64,000 nt of DNA from Chondrus crispus. Lineage: Eukaryota; Rhodophyta; Florideophyceae; Gigartinales; Gigartinaceae. Position 1 is the stretch's first letter; each line of letters opens with the position of its first letter. The stretch is from NCBI RefSeq assembly GCF_000350225.1, contig NW_005179222.1, forward strand, positions 290,958-354,957, read 5' to 3'. Below are positions 39,787 through 51,468 of the stretch, piece by piece. Made by a program: the position numbers and the translations under genes. Under the pieces are notes generated by a model. That model ran no database searches and was not told where the DNA came from. It worked only from the letters and a program-made list of their open reading frames with translations.

Positions 39787-42700
39787 TGGCGGTCACGTTT
39801 ACGCCGTCACGTGAACCGTCTCGCTCTTATACCCCCGACCCGTCCATATACCCCTATCAAGGGCGAGGTGAATATTTACCGATAATATTCCCCTCGCCGC
39901 AACACGAAGTCACCGAGACCCCCGCCGGTCCGGTGCGAAAACAAGTATTTATCAAACGCGAAATTACCGCGGCTTCTGTAGGCCCGGTACCACCCCACGA
40001 ACGCGAATATTTCCCGACCGCCGGAGGTCGGATGCCACGGATCCGCCGTGAAGGCACCCGGGCCAGCAAGAGCCCGGTGCAAGAAGAAGAACGCGACGTG
40101 CGCGTCGAGAAGGCGCTGCATGAAGAAGTAACACGTGATCAAGGCGCGGGCCACTCCTTGGGCCCAAGGAGTCAAGAGCCGAAAGACGAACGCGAGGCCT
40201 CGGACCCCGACGGTCAAGGAAGAAGAACGCGAAGAAGGGGCAAGACGCGACGCCGACGCCCAAAGCGAAATGACCTGGCGCGAACGGCCACGCCTAAGAT
40301 CGTCGAGGGCGTCGTCTGTCTAATGACGTCCAAGATCTACAATATATTGGGCTCGATAGCTTCTGAGAAGAACGCGTTCAAGCCGTACACTATCGCCGTC
40401 GATACGTGTTCTGGCTACAATCTGGTGAGGAAGACCGACCTTCCTCCCGATTGGACGCGACATGCGATACGCGACGCGCCATTGCCAAGGCTGGCCGGAG
40501 CAAACAGTAATCCGTTGAGGCTGAGCGCAGTGGTCCGCTTGGTTGTCCGGATTCGGAACACGATGTTCCGAGTCCCGTTCGTCGTCGCGGACCAACTGGC
40601 TGTTCCTGTGCTTCTGGTCACCGCGTTCATTGACGCGCATGTCCGAAGCATCGACATAGAAGCCCAGAGGCTCGAGCTCCGGCATGGGGCCGCCGTGGCC
40701 ATCGTGAACGCGAAGAGGGAGCCGTCTCTCCCTAAAAGGCGACATGGACGCGAGACAAACCGCGCAGAAGTACGCGAAGAAACCCAGCACCCGATTCGGA
40801 TCGCACGCTGGGTAAATGTCCCCGCTATGTCGCCAGTTCGCGTGCGCGTTACGACAGCGGGGAGAGGCCTGGTATTTTTGGAGCCCAAGCCGTCGCTGCA
40901 GCACCGCCACGGGGTGCAGCTGACCAACGGAGTCGCGGAAGTGCTACCAAACCAGGTCTTCGAGGTTATGGTGGCGAATTTTTCTCGTCAGGGTCGACGA
41001 TTGCTGAAACATACAGTCGTCGGATACGCGAAACGGAACCCTCTTGCCATCCTGACACCGGAGCGTCGGGTGGCCGAGAAGATCGCGCACGCGTTGCACA
41101 TTTCCAACTTGGACGGCCAAGAGGGAAAATTAGGAGCAGGACGGCCTGACTCCACCGCGAATAAGAACGCGAACAAGAACGCGGACGAGGAGCACGCGGG
41201 GTACCAAAATTTCGCGGAAGATACCGGACGCGTACAATATAAGGATACCAACTCGGACGCGGAAGATTGGGAAAAGGAGGTTGATCTATCACATGTGAAG
41301 GACGAGGAATTACACGTACAGGTGCTTGAGATGCTACGCGAACACTCAAGTTTGTGGAGCGGGTCGCTCGGAATGATCCGAGCGACGGAACACCGCATCC
41401 CACTTGAGCCCGGCACGAAGCCGATACGCGCCATGCCCTACCGCAAAGGGCCCGCGATGCGTGAAATGGTCGCGAAAGAAGTGAAGAAAATGTTAAACGC
41501 GGGAGTGATAGAGCCCGCGAATACGCAGTGGGCGTCCCCGGTCGTCCTTGTCCCAAAGAAGGACGGTAGTTTACGCTTCTGTGTGGACTACCTTCGCTTG
41601 AACGCGAACACGCTGGCGGATTCGTACCCGCTTCCGCGTATGGACGACTGTATTGATTCATTGGGAGACGCGGCTGTGTTCACTACGCTGGACTGTAACT
41701 CAGGATATTGGCAGATTCCGGTCGCGCCGGAAGACCGCGACAAAACTACTTTCACCACCCATATGGGAACGTTCCAAAAATTTGCGGATGCCATTCGGGT
41801 TACGCGGAGCTCCAGCCACTTTTCAACGCGCGCTGGATATAATTCTATCACGCGTACGATGGCAGATTTGCCTAGTGTATCTAGACGACGTTATCGTCTT
41901 TTCGCGTACGCACGCGGAGCACGCGAAACATTTGGACGCGGTTCTGGGACTTCTGAGAAGCGCCGGCATTTCTCTCAAGTTGAAGAAATGCAGCTTCTTT
42001 CAGCCACGCGTACACTACTTAGGGCATGTGATATCTCCAGGGAAGTTAAGCGTGGCAGAAACCGCAGCGGACGCGTTCAAGACATTTACATTTCCCCGAA
42101 CGTTGACACAAGTCAGGTCATTTCTCGGGGCATGTAATGTCTACCGCCGCTTTGTGCAGGGGTTCGCGAAAATCGCGCGCCCCCTCACCGATATGACGCG
42201 GAAAGACGCGGACCCGGACTACGATAACCCGACCGCGGCTCAGGTTCACGCGTTCGAAGAGCTCAAGGCGCGGATGATTGCGCCCCCCATTCTCGCGCTC
42301 CCGAGATACGGACGGCCGTATATGATTGATACTGACGCAAGCGCGTATCAACTGGGGTGCACGCTTTTACAAGAGCACGACGGGACCAACGATTGGCGTC
42401 CCGTCGGCTATTGGTCGTATTCCCTCAACGATAGTGAGCGGAACTACAGTGCGACTGAACGCGAATGTTTCGCCGTATGGGCCGTCCGCACACTACGGCC
42501 CTACATTGAGGGAACCAAATTTACCGTGACGACAGACCATGACGCGTTACGATGGCTGATGTCCCTCACAGAAAGCTCCGGCCGACTGACGCGTTGGCGA
42601 CTACGGTTAGCGGAGTATGACTTCACGATCCAATACAGACCTGGACGCGTTCATGAAGTACCCGACGCGCTGTCGCGTCTCATTTCCCCGAGGACCGCCG

Positions 42701-44538
42701 ACGACCGTCGGAAGGCCGTCGAGGTGGATGACGACATTCCCACCTTCGACGGCACTACCGTACGCGATGTGTCAGATGAATTACGCGACCATACCTGTAC
42801 CGCGAAATGCGACCACAAGAGCGACCACGTGTTCGTCACAACGCGAAACAAGACGGGGAGAAGGAGAAAAGCGCGTTCACGCGACGGGCCGGTGTGCGAC
42901 GAAGAAGCCCCGGCTTTACAAGAACGCGACGACCTATGGGCTGAGATAGAAGAACCCGACGCGGTGGATACTGAACGCGCTCAAGAACCAGGAATTGACG
43001 CCTCAGGCCCCCAGGTCGCTCCTCCACAGGACGACCTGCCGGCCCCTCTCACCCTGGAGGAGATAGGCGAGGAGCAACGCGTCGACGATTTCTGCCAAAC
43101 CGTACTGGCCAGACAGTCGGAAAGTCGCGACTCCGCGTTCTTTGAGGACTACCAAGGGGTTTTGAAGCGCAAGCACCCCTACGATCCTGAAATCATTCAA
43201 GTGGTGGTCCCTCAGTCACTACGCGCGCGTCTGTTGCGGCTCTGCCATGACCCCGCGATCGCAGGACATCCGGGGCAGAACCGCATGTATCACGCGCTCC
43301 GACGCTGGTATTACTGGCCACATTTGGCCGCGGACGTGGCAGCGACAGTACGCGGATGCCGGACATGCGCGAAGAATCGCGTCAAACTCCGAAAACATCT
43401 CAACGGGCTGAGATTGTTCCCTGCTACGCGTCCATTGGAGAGCCTCGCGATAGACATTCTTGGACCGCTTCCGAAGATCAAAGGAGGAAATCAATACCTT
43501 CTGGTAATAACGGACCGGTTCACAAAGTTAACTCAAGTCGTGGCGTTGAGGACAGTGACCGCGTACACAGTGGCGACCGCGTTTTGTGACGCGTGGGTTT
43601 TCAAGTACGGCATTCCGCGTTCGCTGTTGTCCGATAATGGACCTCAATTTAACGCGAAGTTCTTCCACAGCGCGTGCCGGATCCTGGGGATTACGAACTT
43701 GTATACGTCCGCGTACCATCCCCAGACCAACGGCCAAGTGGAGCGCTACAACCGTACTATCGCGTCTATGTTGCGTAACTACGTCAACGAACACCAAGAC
43801 GATTGGGATGTGTACGTGGGGCCATTAACTGACGCGTACAACTCCCACGTACACAGATCTACGCGTACGACCTCATTCGAGAGTGTACTCAGCCGACCTC
43901 CCCCAGAATTTTCGCTTCGAAGGACGGAGGGGAACGCGCCCCTTCCGGATAGAAAAACGCATCGCGCGGAGTTCCTTAAGAAACTGGACGAGACAATTCA
44001 GAAGGCATATAGCAGCCTGCGACGAACGCAGGCTCGCTACAAACGCGATTTCGACAAACGCGTGAGACGCGTAAACACGCGAGTCAAGCCTGGAAATTAT
44101 GTATACCTCGACCCTACGGACGGAGCGAAGACATCAAATAAGCTCGCGTCACCAGCCGTGGGACCTTACCGCGTCCCTGCGAATGACCAACGTACCATCA
44201 CGATTGATCGCGATGGGGTCACAGAACGCGTGTCCGCTGATAGGTGTGTGTACGCGCCACCACCTGTGGACGCACCATGGGCAAGCACAACCGCGCCGGG
44301 TGACCTTGCTGACAAGGTCACCATGGGGACACAGTACGCGGTGGACCGGCTTCTTGATCATCGCGTAATGGAAAACGGGACTGCGGAGTTCAAGGTGAAG
44401 TGGGCAGACTACGAGGATCCCACGTGGACAGCAAGGACACATATCCCCGAAGAACTCGTCTCGCGTTACGCGAGCCGACTACGCGCACGCACGGGTAGGG
44501 ACCTGACAACCGATTTGAACGCGGACGTTCAACCTTAA
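39786..44538 (+). pseudogene. pol of element C with chromodomain, one frameshift
   Basis: The first part (39786 to ~41780) has a long basic N-terminal region (RRTRRRGKTRRRRPKRND), a retropepsin-like domain with DTCSG in place of the usual DTGA/DSGA, and the RT fingers and first palm Asp (TTLDCNSGYWQ). In CAAAAATTT at 41775-41783 one extra base moves the frame. The continuation (to 44538) has RT YLDDVI, RNase H (DTDASAYQLG, TTDHDALRW), the integrase HHCC finger (CHDPAIAGHPG ... CRTCAKN), the DDE core (AIDILGPL, LSDNGPQF, QVERYNRT) and a chromodomain (EFKVKWADYEDPTW). Apart from the frameshift it looks intact. Confidence 0.92.
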
Positions 44539-44545
44539 GGGGGGG
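44513..44545 (+). other. pol end and internal polypurine tract (copy 1)
   Basis: TGAACGCGGACGTTCAACC then TTAAGGGGGGGG. It is repeated with about two differences at 53289-53322. In a standard element this sequence would be followed by the 3' LTR; here it is followed by the cargo. Confidence 0.75.
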
Positions 44546-47195
44546 GCCCTCAACCGCTTTCTGACGCATCGCGTTCGAAGCAATTCAGAGAAACGAAGGA
44601 CGCGTGCCCCTCGGCAGAGTCGACATTCAAGAAAGAATTGGACCCTGAGCAGCCGTCCAAATGAGGCGGACGAACGCGGACTGTATTCGCAAAAACCAAA
44701 ATGCTGAAGATACCACACCAAACGCCGGAATGAGACAGTTGACGTTGGAATAATACGCAAGGTGAGATGGAACACTGGGTCCGCGGACAGACAGCAGAGA
44801 GCACAGTACACGCGCAATGAAGCTCCACGCTCGGCAGGGCTACTATACCTATGCTGACTCTAGGCCTCTGCAATGGAGTACTGAAGCATAGAACACGCCG
44901 TGGAAACCCCACGATCAGTAGCGGGACAAACGACGCGACGCCCGACGCGCAGAGATACACACGCGCAAGAAGAACCATAGAGATAGGCGCCAGGACTTAG
45001 ACGTGAGACGCTGCAAGTCACGAGACGAGCTAAAGCCTCATGAATGGGCGGGAGATGACGTCCGGTACTGTGCGCTTGCAAGCAGTGGCCAAGCCGCCGC
45101 CACCAGGCGGAAATTTAATGAGAAAATAGCTCGGATGACGCGGTCAGCGACATGGCGTACACTGGCGCCCCGTACGCGGGACACGCAATTCTGGGTAACT
45201 CGCACCGCGCCGCGATCCAGGCGGCCGACGCCCCTCCTCGCCACCACGTCCTTGGACATCATGGGTACGAACCCTGTGGACGATGGTGCAGTCGCGGCCG
45301 AACTGAACGCGAAACGGCCGCGCAGACGCGGTCGTCGAGAGAACGCGGTCAGGACGCGACCTCACGAAGCGAGCGCACTATGAACGCGGACTTCTCCTGA
45401 AATTATTCATGGGTACGGACCCTGTGGACTATCGCGCAGCCGCGGCCGAATTGCACGCGACATGGCCGCGCAGACGCGATCGTCCCGCAAGCGCTACCTA
45501 AGTCACTCAGATGCACATCAGCAGGGCAGGACGCCTCTCCAATCGCGTACGACCCCTTCGGGGGCCACTGACTCTGACTGATCTGTCGTCTTTGCGAACC
45601 GCGCACGCGAAGCAGAAGTTCGTCGCGCGACAACCAATATGAGTTACGTCCACACCCTTGGGGCATGAACAACGGGAAGAGAAGAGAAGACCAGAAGACT
45701 GTCGCGCGACGAACAAGAGATGAATAAGACCGTCGCTCAACGGGGCAGAGGCCAAGTGGCCATAGAAGATACCAAGGAATGGCGCACTCTTACCACCGCA
45801 AGCAAGGCCCCTACAAGAAAGCCGCCCCCCACACCACGTCCGGATCGTTCCCGGCTACTCAGACACCACCCTGACGGCATAACTCTACCCTCGACCGACA
45901 CCCCTGCGGCCTGTTACCACGCGGCATGCCACCTGATCAACCAAGCGTTGCCCGAGCACAGATCCTCGCTCGCAAGCGCACAGTTGCGGCACAGCCCGAC
46001 TCGTTGCTACGGACTCGCAAGGATTAGGAGGAGCAATATAGTTTGCCAATGTGCTCGAAACCCCGCTCCACCAAGGAGCAAGGCCAACTCCCCGCAAGCG
46101 GCGTATACGCCTCTGTGAACCGGTGACGAGACGCCTTTCGTCTCGTGGGTCCGGAAGATCCGTGCCAATTCTTTCATGCCTTCTTATCCTACTCTCCGAA
46201 GGCCAACCTAAGGCGAACACCGTCGCATGGTTTCTGCCATAACCGACGCCATGTCAACAGAGCAATGGCGCACCCTATGACAAACGATCCCCATATTGAC
46301 CGCATCCGTGACCCACAAGCATATCCAGTTAATAGAAATTGCGCAACCCCACGGGTCGCCCCGTGAGAGCTCAAGGAAATCGCCCTGTTTCGGGAAAGCA
46401 TGGTCACTGCCGCTAACAAGGCTACAGAGATCGTCACGCGCCGAGCGCGCGGGGCTCCCGCGTGCTCGTTGGACGATCTTCGCGTCGGACGGCCCCAGCG
46501 CGACGTCACCGAGGTCGCTGCAGTAAGATGGTTGCGGACCTTGGGAGGCGCATGAACGGGAAGCCGATGTGATGGAGCGACCTCCCATAGAGGGGTAAAC
46601 CGGGGGCGGGCCCAGACAGTAATGTGCGCAAGGAAGGGGAAGCGTGAGTCTCGCAAGACCGCGTAGTATCTCATGACGGCCCGGGAAATGTTGGAGAATT
46701 ACGGGACGGTCGTTTCATAGTTGGCCAGAAACGCAAGGGCGATCGCAAACGGGCACCAGACGTCCTGCCTCAGTTTTAAGAAGGGAGAGTGGTAGATAAG
46801 AGGGACGGAAAGTCGCGTCTAGTCGAGACAGCGCTGATGATCTATGGAGAGAACGCTGCGGTTAAGCGCACATCCCTCTCTTTTGTAAGGGCGAACGCGC
46901 GCGGAGCGAGACAAGATGTTGGCTCCTTACCATGGAGGACAGACGGGTGCCTTGGCTGCCTACCAGCTGCTCCAGTACAAAGACGAGGATCGATCTGTAC
47001 CCTATCGCCGAGAAGGAAAGAGGAAGAAGCGCCCCGGATACACGCATTACATGCGTGTCGATAACATGTAGGGGGCGTGTAGAAGTGCCGCCTGCGCCGC
47101 TATGACGGACTCAGAATCCACACAACCTTTGAGCGTCTACAGGTTCTCCATACTACCGGCGGCTTGTCCGTGGGGACGGCGAACAGCCACATGTA
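44546..47195 (+). other. cargo of element C, first part, unidentified
   Basis: No recognisable protein on either strand. It includes an imperfect direct repeat of about 80 bases (from 45260 and from 45408, 148 bp apart) and is rich in the pentamer ACGCG. A 51-codon ORF at 46916-47071 ends in a basic stretch but has no known match by eye. Confidence 0.5.
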
Positions 47196-47748
47196 CCACT
47201 CCAGCCGAAAAGATGAGATTCTCGAGCTCAGAAAAGGCCTCGATGTCACGACAACTAAGGAGAGAAAGAGCTCGCTGGAGCGCAACGTAGCCGCTAGGAT
47301 ACTCAGAAAGGATGCCTCGCCTCTTTTCACCGATGTCGTAGTGAACACAGCAGGAGATCTCTATGAAAAAGCTTGTTTACCTCTACATCATCAACTACGT
47401 ACAAGCCAAACCAGACCTTGCCATTTTTATTGCAACACTCCTATCAAGGATGCCGTCGATCCAAACCCTCTCATAAGGGCCCTCGCAATACGCACGAGGG
47501 CACTGATTTCGTTGGAGAAGATCAGAGAATAATTATGCGATCCACTGCATCCTGCTCTCAACGATCGAGACCCGTATGTGAGGAAAACCGTGGCAGTCTG
47601 TGTTGCCAAGTTGTATGATACCAACCCTACCGCCACAGTGGAGGAGGGCTTTATAACAGAGCTACAAGAACTAATTGCCGATGGAAATCCGATGGTCGTT
47701 TCTAATGCCGCCGCGGCCTGGTCAGAAATTGCAAGCGCCTCAAACACC
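47196..47748 (+). pseudogene. captured beta-adaptin (AP-1/2 large subunit) fragment
   Basis: Homology to the N-terminal HEAT-like trunk of beta-adaptin runs through three frames: ILELRKGLDV near 47220 and SLFTDVV; then KKLVYLYIINYVQAKPDLAI at about 47360-47430; then DAVDPNPLIRALAIRT, then DRDPYVRKTVAVCVAKLYD and LIADGNPMVVSNAAAA up to 47748. The breaks are at least two frameshifts and a TAA at 47530-47532 where the family has Tyr. Beta-adaptin is a subunit of the clathrin adaptor complexes in vesicle transport. The fragment covers roughly 180 residues of a protein of about 900, has no intron, and lies in the same orientation as gag-pol, inside the LTR and duplication boundaries. It is therefore read as captured host sequence. 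Confidence 0.85.
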
Positions 47749-49631
47749 CCGACCCTTCTTCCCCTCACCTCCAACTTCGGTGTCGATGGCAGAAAGCGTT
47801 GCCCTCCTTCAGAAAATGGGGAATGGTCACTCTCGAGCCGGCGCTGGACCAGGTATGAGAACGACTACCGCGACGGAGAGGCGATACGTTCGTGGTTCGA
47901 ACCACCATGTCCGCGGAGGGATTCTCTTTGGGGAGGCGACTCAGGGTGCACGGGAGACGAAACTACGGTTCAGGAGCACCGCAGCTGGGCTCTCGCCGAA
48001 AAGAAAGGACGTCTCTCGCCCTCAAGATGGGGGTTGAGCAGACTCTGAAGAAAGAAAGGAGCGGACAGAAAAATGGATTGAGAAAGTATCCAGCGGGAAG
48101 ACGCTGGGTAGAAGTACGCACCGCCCTGTAAGGCAAAGCTACGCGACTGAAAGTAGCAAGGCTTGCGCAACGACGCGCGCGAAAGGCCCATTAAGCCTCG
48201 GAATGGCATGACGAGGAGGCTTGAGCTCGACTGGGAAGGCCGTCGCTAGGTGGATCCTGGAAGGAAGGCAGGGCGCAGACCTTCCCTGAGGTACCAATCG
48301 CGTTTCGATTGCGAAGCACGATGTTCGACACCCGCAACAATTCGCTGAAGAAAAGCGGGGTTCGGCAGTACAGTTGTTCGCTGCAAAGTACGCTTCATGC
48401 CAGCATAACAGTGCATCGTTCATGGCCGGGTCCTCTTTTAATTGTCACGTGCATGACCGCAATAGGGAATGTGCATGAATGTCCCAGCGCGCCGTGAGCC
48501 CTGACGTTGCCCCATACGTCCATATGGCGCCCTCAGGCGCCTCGCGCCACCGCGTCGTACTGTCGACGCGACACGCGACGGAGGACGGTCGGGGACATGC
48601 TGCACGGAGCTCATCGGAGCACGTGGTTACGAGCAACGACAACGCGTTAGAAGACGGGATGAGGGGGGGCGTACAGTACTCCTCCAGCACAGGCCTTGAA
48701 ACGGGGCCGACCAGCCCGTGTGCGCGCATGCGCATGAAAAAAAATTGGAAATTTTGGGGGGCGAAATTTGGCCCGGAGAACGCGCCTGCATGCCAGGCGT
48801 GTGCGCGGAGGCGTACTGATCAAAAAAAAGAGGCAAAAATTCGGGGACGAGATTTGGCCCGGAGGACGCATGCACACAGCGCGGGTGCGTGGATGCGCAC
48901 CTGGACATGCCGCAACGGGCGGCATGCAAGCGAGGGCCGGACGACAATGTGCCTTTCTGTGTTCCCCGCACGGATTCACGCGCCCGCGCGACGCTGCTGC
49001 TACCCCCGGGGCGCACCGTCAGTGGGATGAGGTACTCCCCGCCACTGAGAGGAACAAGTTGCCCCCAGCCGGCAACCACCGCCTACTGTCCCTACTACGG
49101 CTCTCACGACCACCCCATTCGCGTACGCGCCTACAGCGCCCCGCGCACTGCATTCCGGCTCTGGGAGGGGAGGACGCGAGATGCACTCTCGCCCCATCAC
49201 GCACCACGCATGACCTCGTTCGGGAGACCTCCTCATCCCCGCCTCCATTAAATTGCTAAGGGAAAACGCGCGACATCAGAGGCGACAGGGGAACGCGATC
49301 AGTAGAGTCAACCCCCAACACGCAGCCGAAGAGGCCGTTGCAGAGAGGGATCCGACATCGCCTTGATGGCGAGGGGAATTGACCGGAGGACAGCCTCCAC
49401 GACCGCACGCGTGGGTAATGGAATGAGCGACGACGACCGGAACGCTAAACGCACGAGAAGTGTACAAAACGATTCTGTGAACGCTACGCTCCCCCTAGCG
49501 TACGGGACCCAGAGCTGCCAAAAAGATGTATCGCCTTTTGCGTACCTACTTGCGGTGCGGGCAGGCCAGGAGAGGACAGCATGGGCGCCCTTCGACCCAT
49601 CTCGCACTACGTACGCCCACACTTGGGGACC
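47749..49631 (+). other. cargo of element C, middle part, unidentified
   Basis: No supported protein. It holds an imperfect direct repeat of about 50 bases around TTTGGCCCGGAG (near 48766 and 48860, about 95 bp apart) and low-complexity purine runs. Confidence 0.45.
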
Positions 49632-50095
49632 CTACCCCCACGGTCGCGAAGCATTACGCGTCTGCAAAGGGCCGGACAGACAAGGGAAGTCGATATGAAA
49701 ATGGAAAACCGGTCTACGCCGTCCGACTTGTGAGCGACGAGTGGCAGAGATGAATGAGGCGGAACGTGATCTTCGTATAATGGACCAAGAAACCCGCTTC
49801 TGCGGCGATTGAAGGAGTATGACAAACGCGGGGGCAATAGCTTTGGCATCGTTCATTCCAAATATGTTTTGACGCGCAACCCACTTCCGCGCTTCAAGAA
49901 GCGTTGTAACGTCCTCAAACGCCAGACCACGCCTCACGGATGCTCTATTTTCTACCGATGACCCCTCCTCCGCCGTGCTCGATACATTAGGAGCATTAAG
50001 AATCTTTGCAAGTAACTCTGCAGTGACTACGGCACTACCATCTGAGGAGCAGTCCTCCTCAGGAGACGACGCTCCGTACCGACGAGATCACGAGT
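49632..50095 (-). pseudogene. coding-like antisense fragment in cargo, unidentified
   Basis: On the minus strand an open stretch of about 150 codons below a TGA near 50090 looks protein-like: VVTAELLAKILNAPN, then GLAFEDVTTLLEARKWVARQ, then GMNDAKAIAPAFVILLQSP. It has no ATG near its start. Composition and helix periodicity suggest real coding ancestry, but no family was recognised. It lies downstream of, and in the same direction as, the larger antisense ORF. Confidence 0.45.
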
Positions 50096-50229
50096 ATTTC
50101 CGTGCTGACAAGGACAACGCGCATGGATCGAATTTCCGGGAGATGAGAAGGGAAGCCAACCCCCTTTTTACGGTAGCCATCTACACGCACGACTACTTAC
50201 CGACGGGCAACTATGACCAAGTGTCGAAA

Positions 50230-50780
50230 TCACGGGTTAGCCCTACCCGGAGCTCCCTCCAGACCCGCACCGTAGGGGTCCGGGGGACAATAGCTGGGAT
50301 GATGAGGGACCACGTGCACCTCGGCGTAGGTTGGAATGTGCGCGTACGGATCGCCGACAGGCTCCCGCCACACAGGAGTAGGGTTCAGGGGCGGAAGGCC
50401 ACCCCTGCGGGAAGACATCGCTCTGCTGTTGCGGAGTGCGTCACGTTCCCTGCGGTACCGGTCCCGGTCAGCGCACGCGCGCTCATACGCGTTCATGTGC
50501 TGGAGCTTATCCTCCCGAGACCGTCGTAACTCCTCCGTGGCGAGCTGTAACTCCGATGACAGCCGCTTGCAATCACTGGCTCGGCGGTGCGCGTCATCCG
50601 TCCGCTCCAAGAACCAAGCGGACAACGTTACCAATAATTCCCCGACCGACCAGGCGCGGTCCCGTAAATTACCCAGAGCTCGAGAGAGCTTGGGTATGTC
50701 TGCCACTTCGCGCCGAGCAACGGGGAGGTTGCGCACCTCGGACCCGCGAATAGGCCCACACCCCAGCGGCGCCAGAGGCG
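50230..50780 (-). pseudogene. antisense ORF of element C, C-terminal part
   Basis: About 183 codons, ending at 50230. The central part is a coiled coil (ELQLATEELRRSREDKLQHM ... RDRYRRERDALR), followed by a Pro/Tyr-rich tail. When the solo LTR (50781-51390) and one duplication copy are removed, this frame is exactly continuous with the 420-residue antisense ORF, separated only by a TGA at 51469-51471. It is either the second half of one protein of about 629 codons or a separate downstream ORF. Function unknown. Confidence 0.6.
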
Positions 50781-51390
50781 TGTGGTATAACGGCAAACTA
50801 GATTTAGATCTAGATTGGATCCCGCACTGTAGAGCCGGAGCTCTACAGTACGGACCCACACGTGTGCGCGACACGCACGTGTACTGTCAGCCCGATGCCT
50901 GACAGCGCTACAGTGCAGGCTGACCCGCACTACAGTAGCCCCCTACAGTACGTCGGTACTGTATAGTGTTATGATAGAATACTTTGTACATTAAATACGC
51001 GAGCGACCGACGACGGAGAAAAAGGAGAAGCACGAGCTTGTCCACGACTCTCCGTCTAGGTGAGCTCTGCCGCTTACTCTACTAGAACGACCGGCCTACT
51101 CTAGTCCGTTCTAGGCAAGGGACCGCGCGGGCAAGGACGCGCCAGCACGCGAGCGAGCCCGGATCCGCCTCCGCCCGTCGGTACTGGATCGTCTACCAGT
51201 ATCGCACCGGGGCGTCGAGGCGTAGATCAGCTCGCGCGTACGCGCGTCGGACCCGACCGCGCTCTACCACACTGCTACCAGGGCCCGCGCCCGGTCCCGT
51301 GTGTGAGTGGTGCTTCATCCCGTTCTCGGCGATCCGAGGTCTATAGGACTGGACGCATACACCCCTCTCCGCGCGGGTGTTTATGCTACA
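50781..51390 (+). repeat. solo LTR related to the element C LTR
   Basis: 610 bp, TGTGGTATAACGG to TTTATGCTACA. It is similar along its length to the C LTR (CTCTACCACACTGCTACCA, GGATCCGCCTCCGCCCGTCG and GTACATTAAAT are shared) but clearly diverged. The flanks AGGCG and GGGCG are a target duplication with one change. No internal region is attached. It interrupts the antisense ORF. Confidence 0.85.
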
Positions 51391-51468
51391 GGGCGGAACT
51401 GGGGGCACGACAGGGAATAAACGTGCCGTAGCTCTTGCGAAAGAGCATAAATCGCTCGATCGTCGAGC

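Noticed and set aside
46916-47071. 51-codon ORF in the cargo with a basic C-terminus
   Set aside because: No homology recognised and short enough to be chance.
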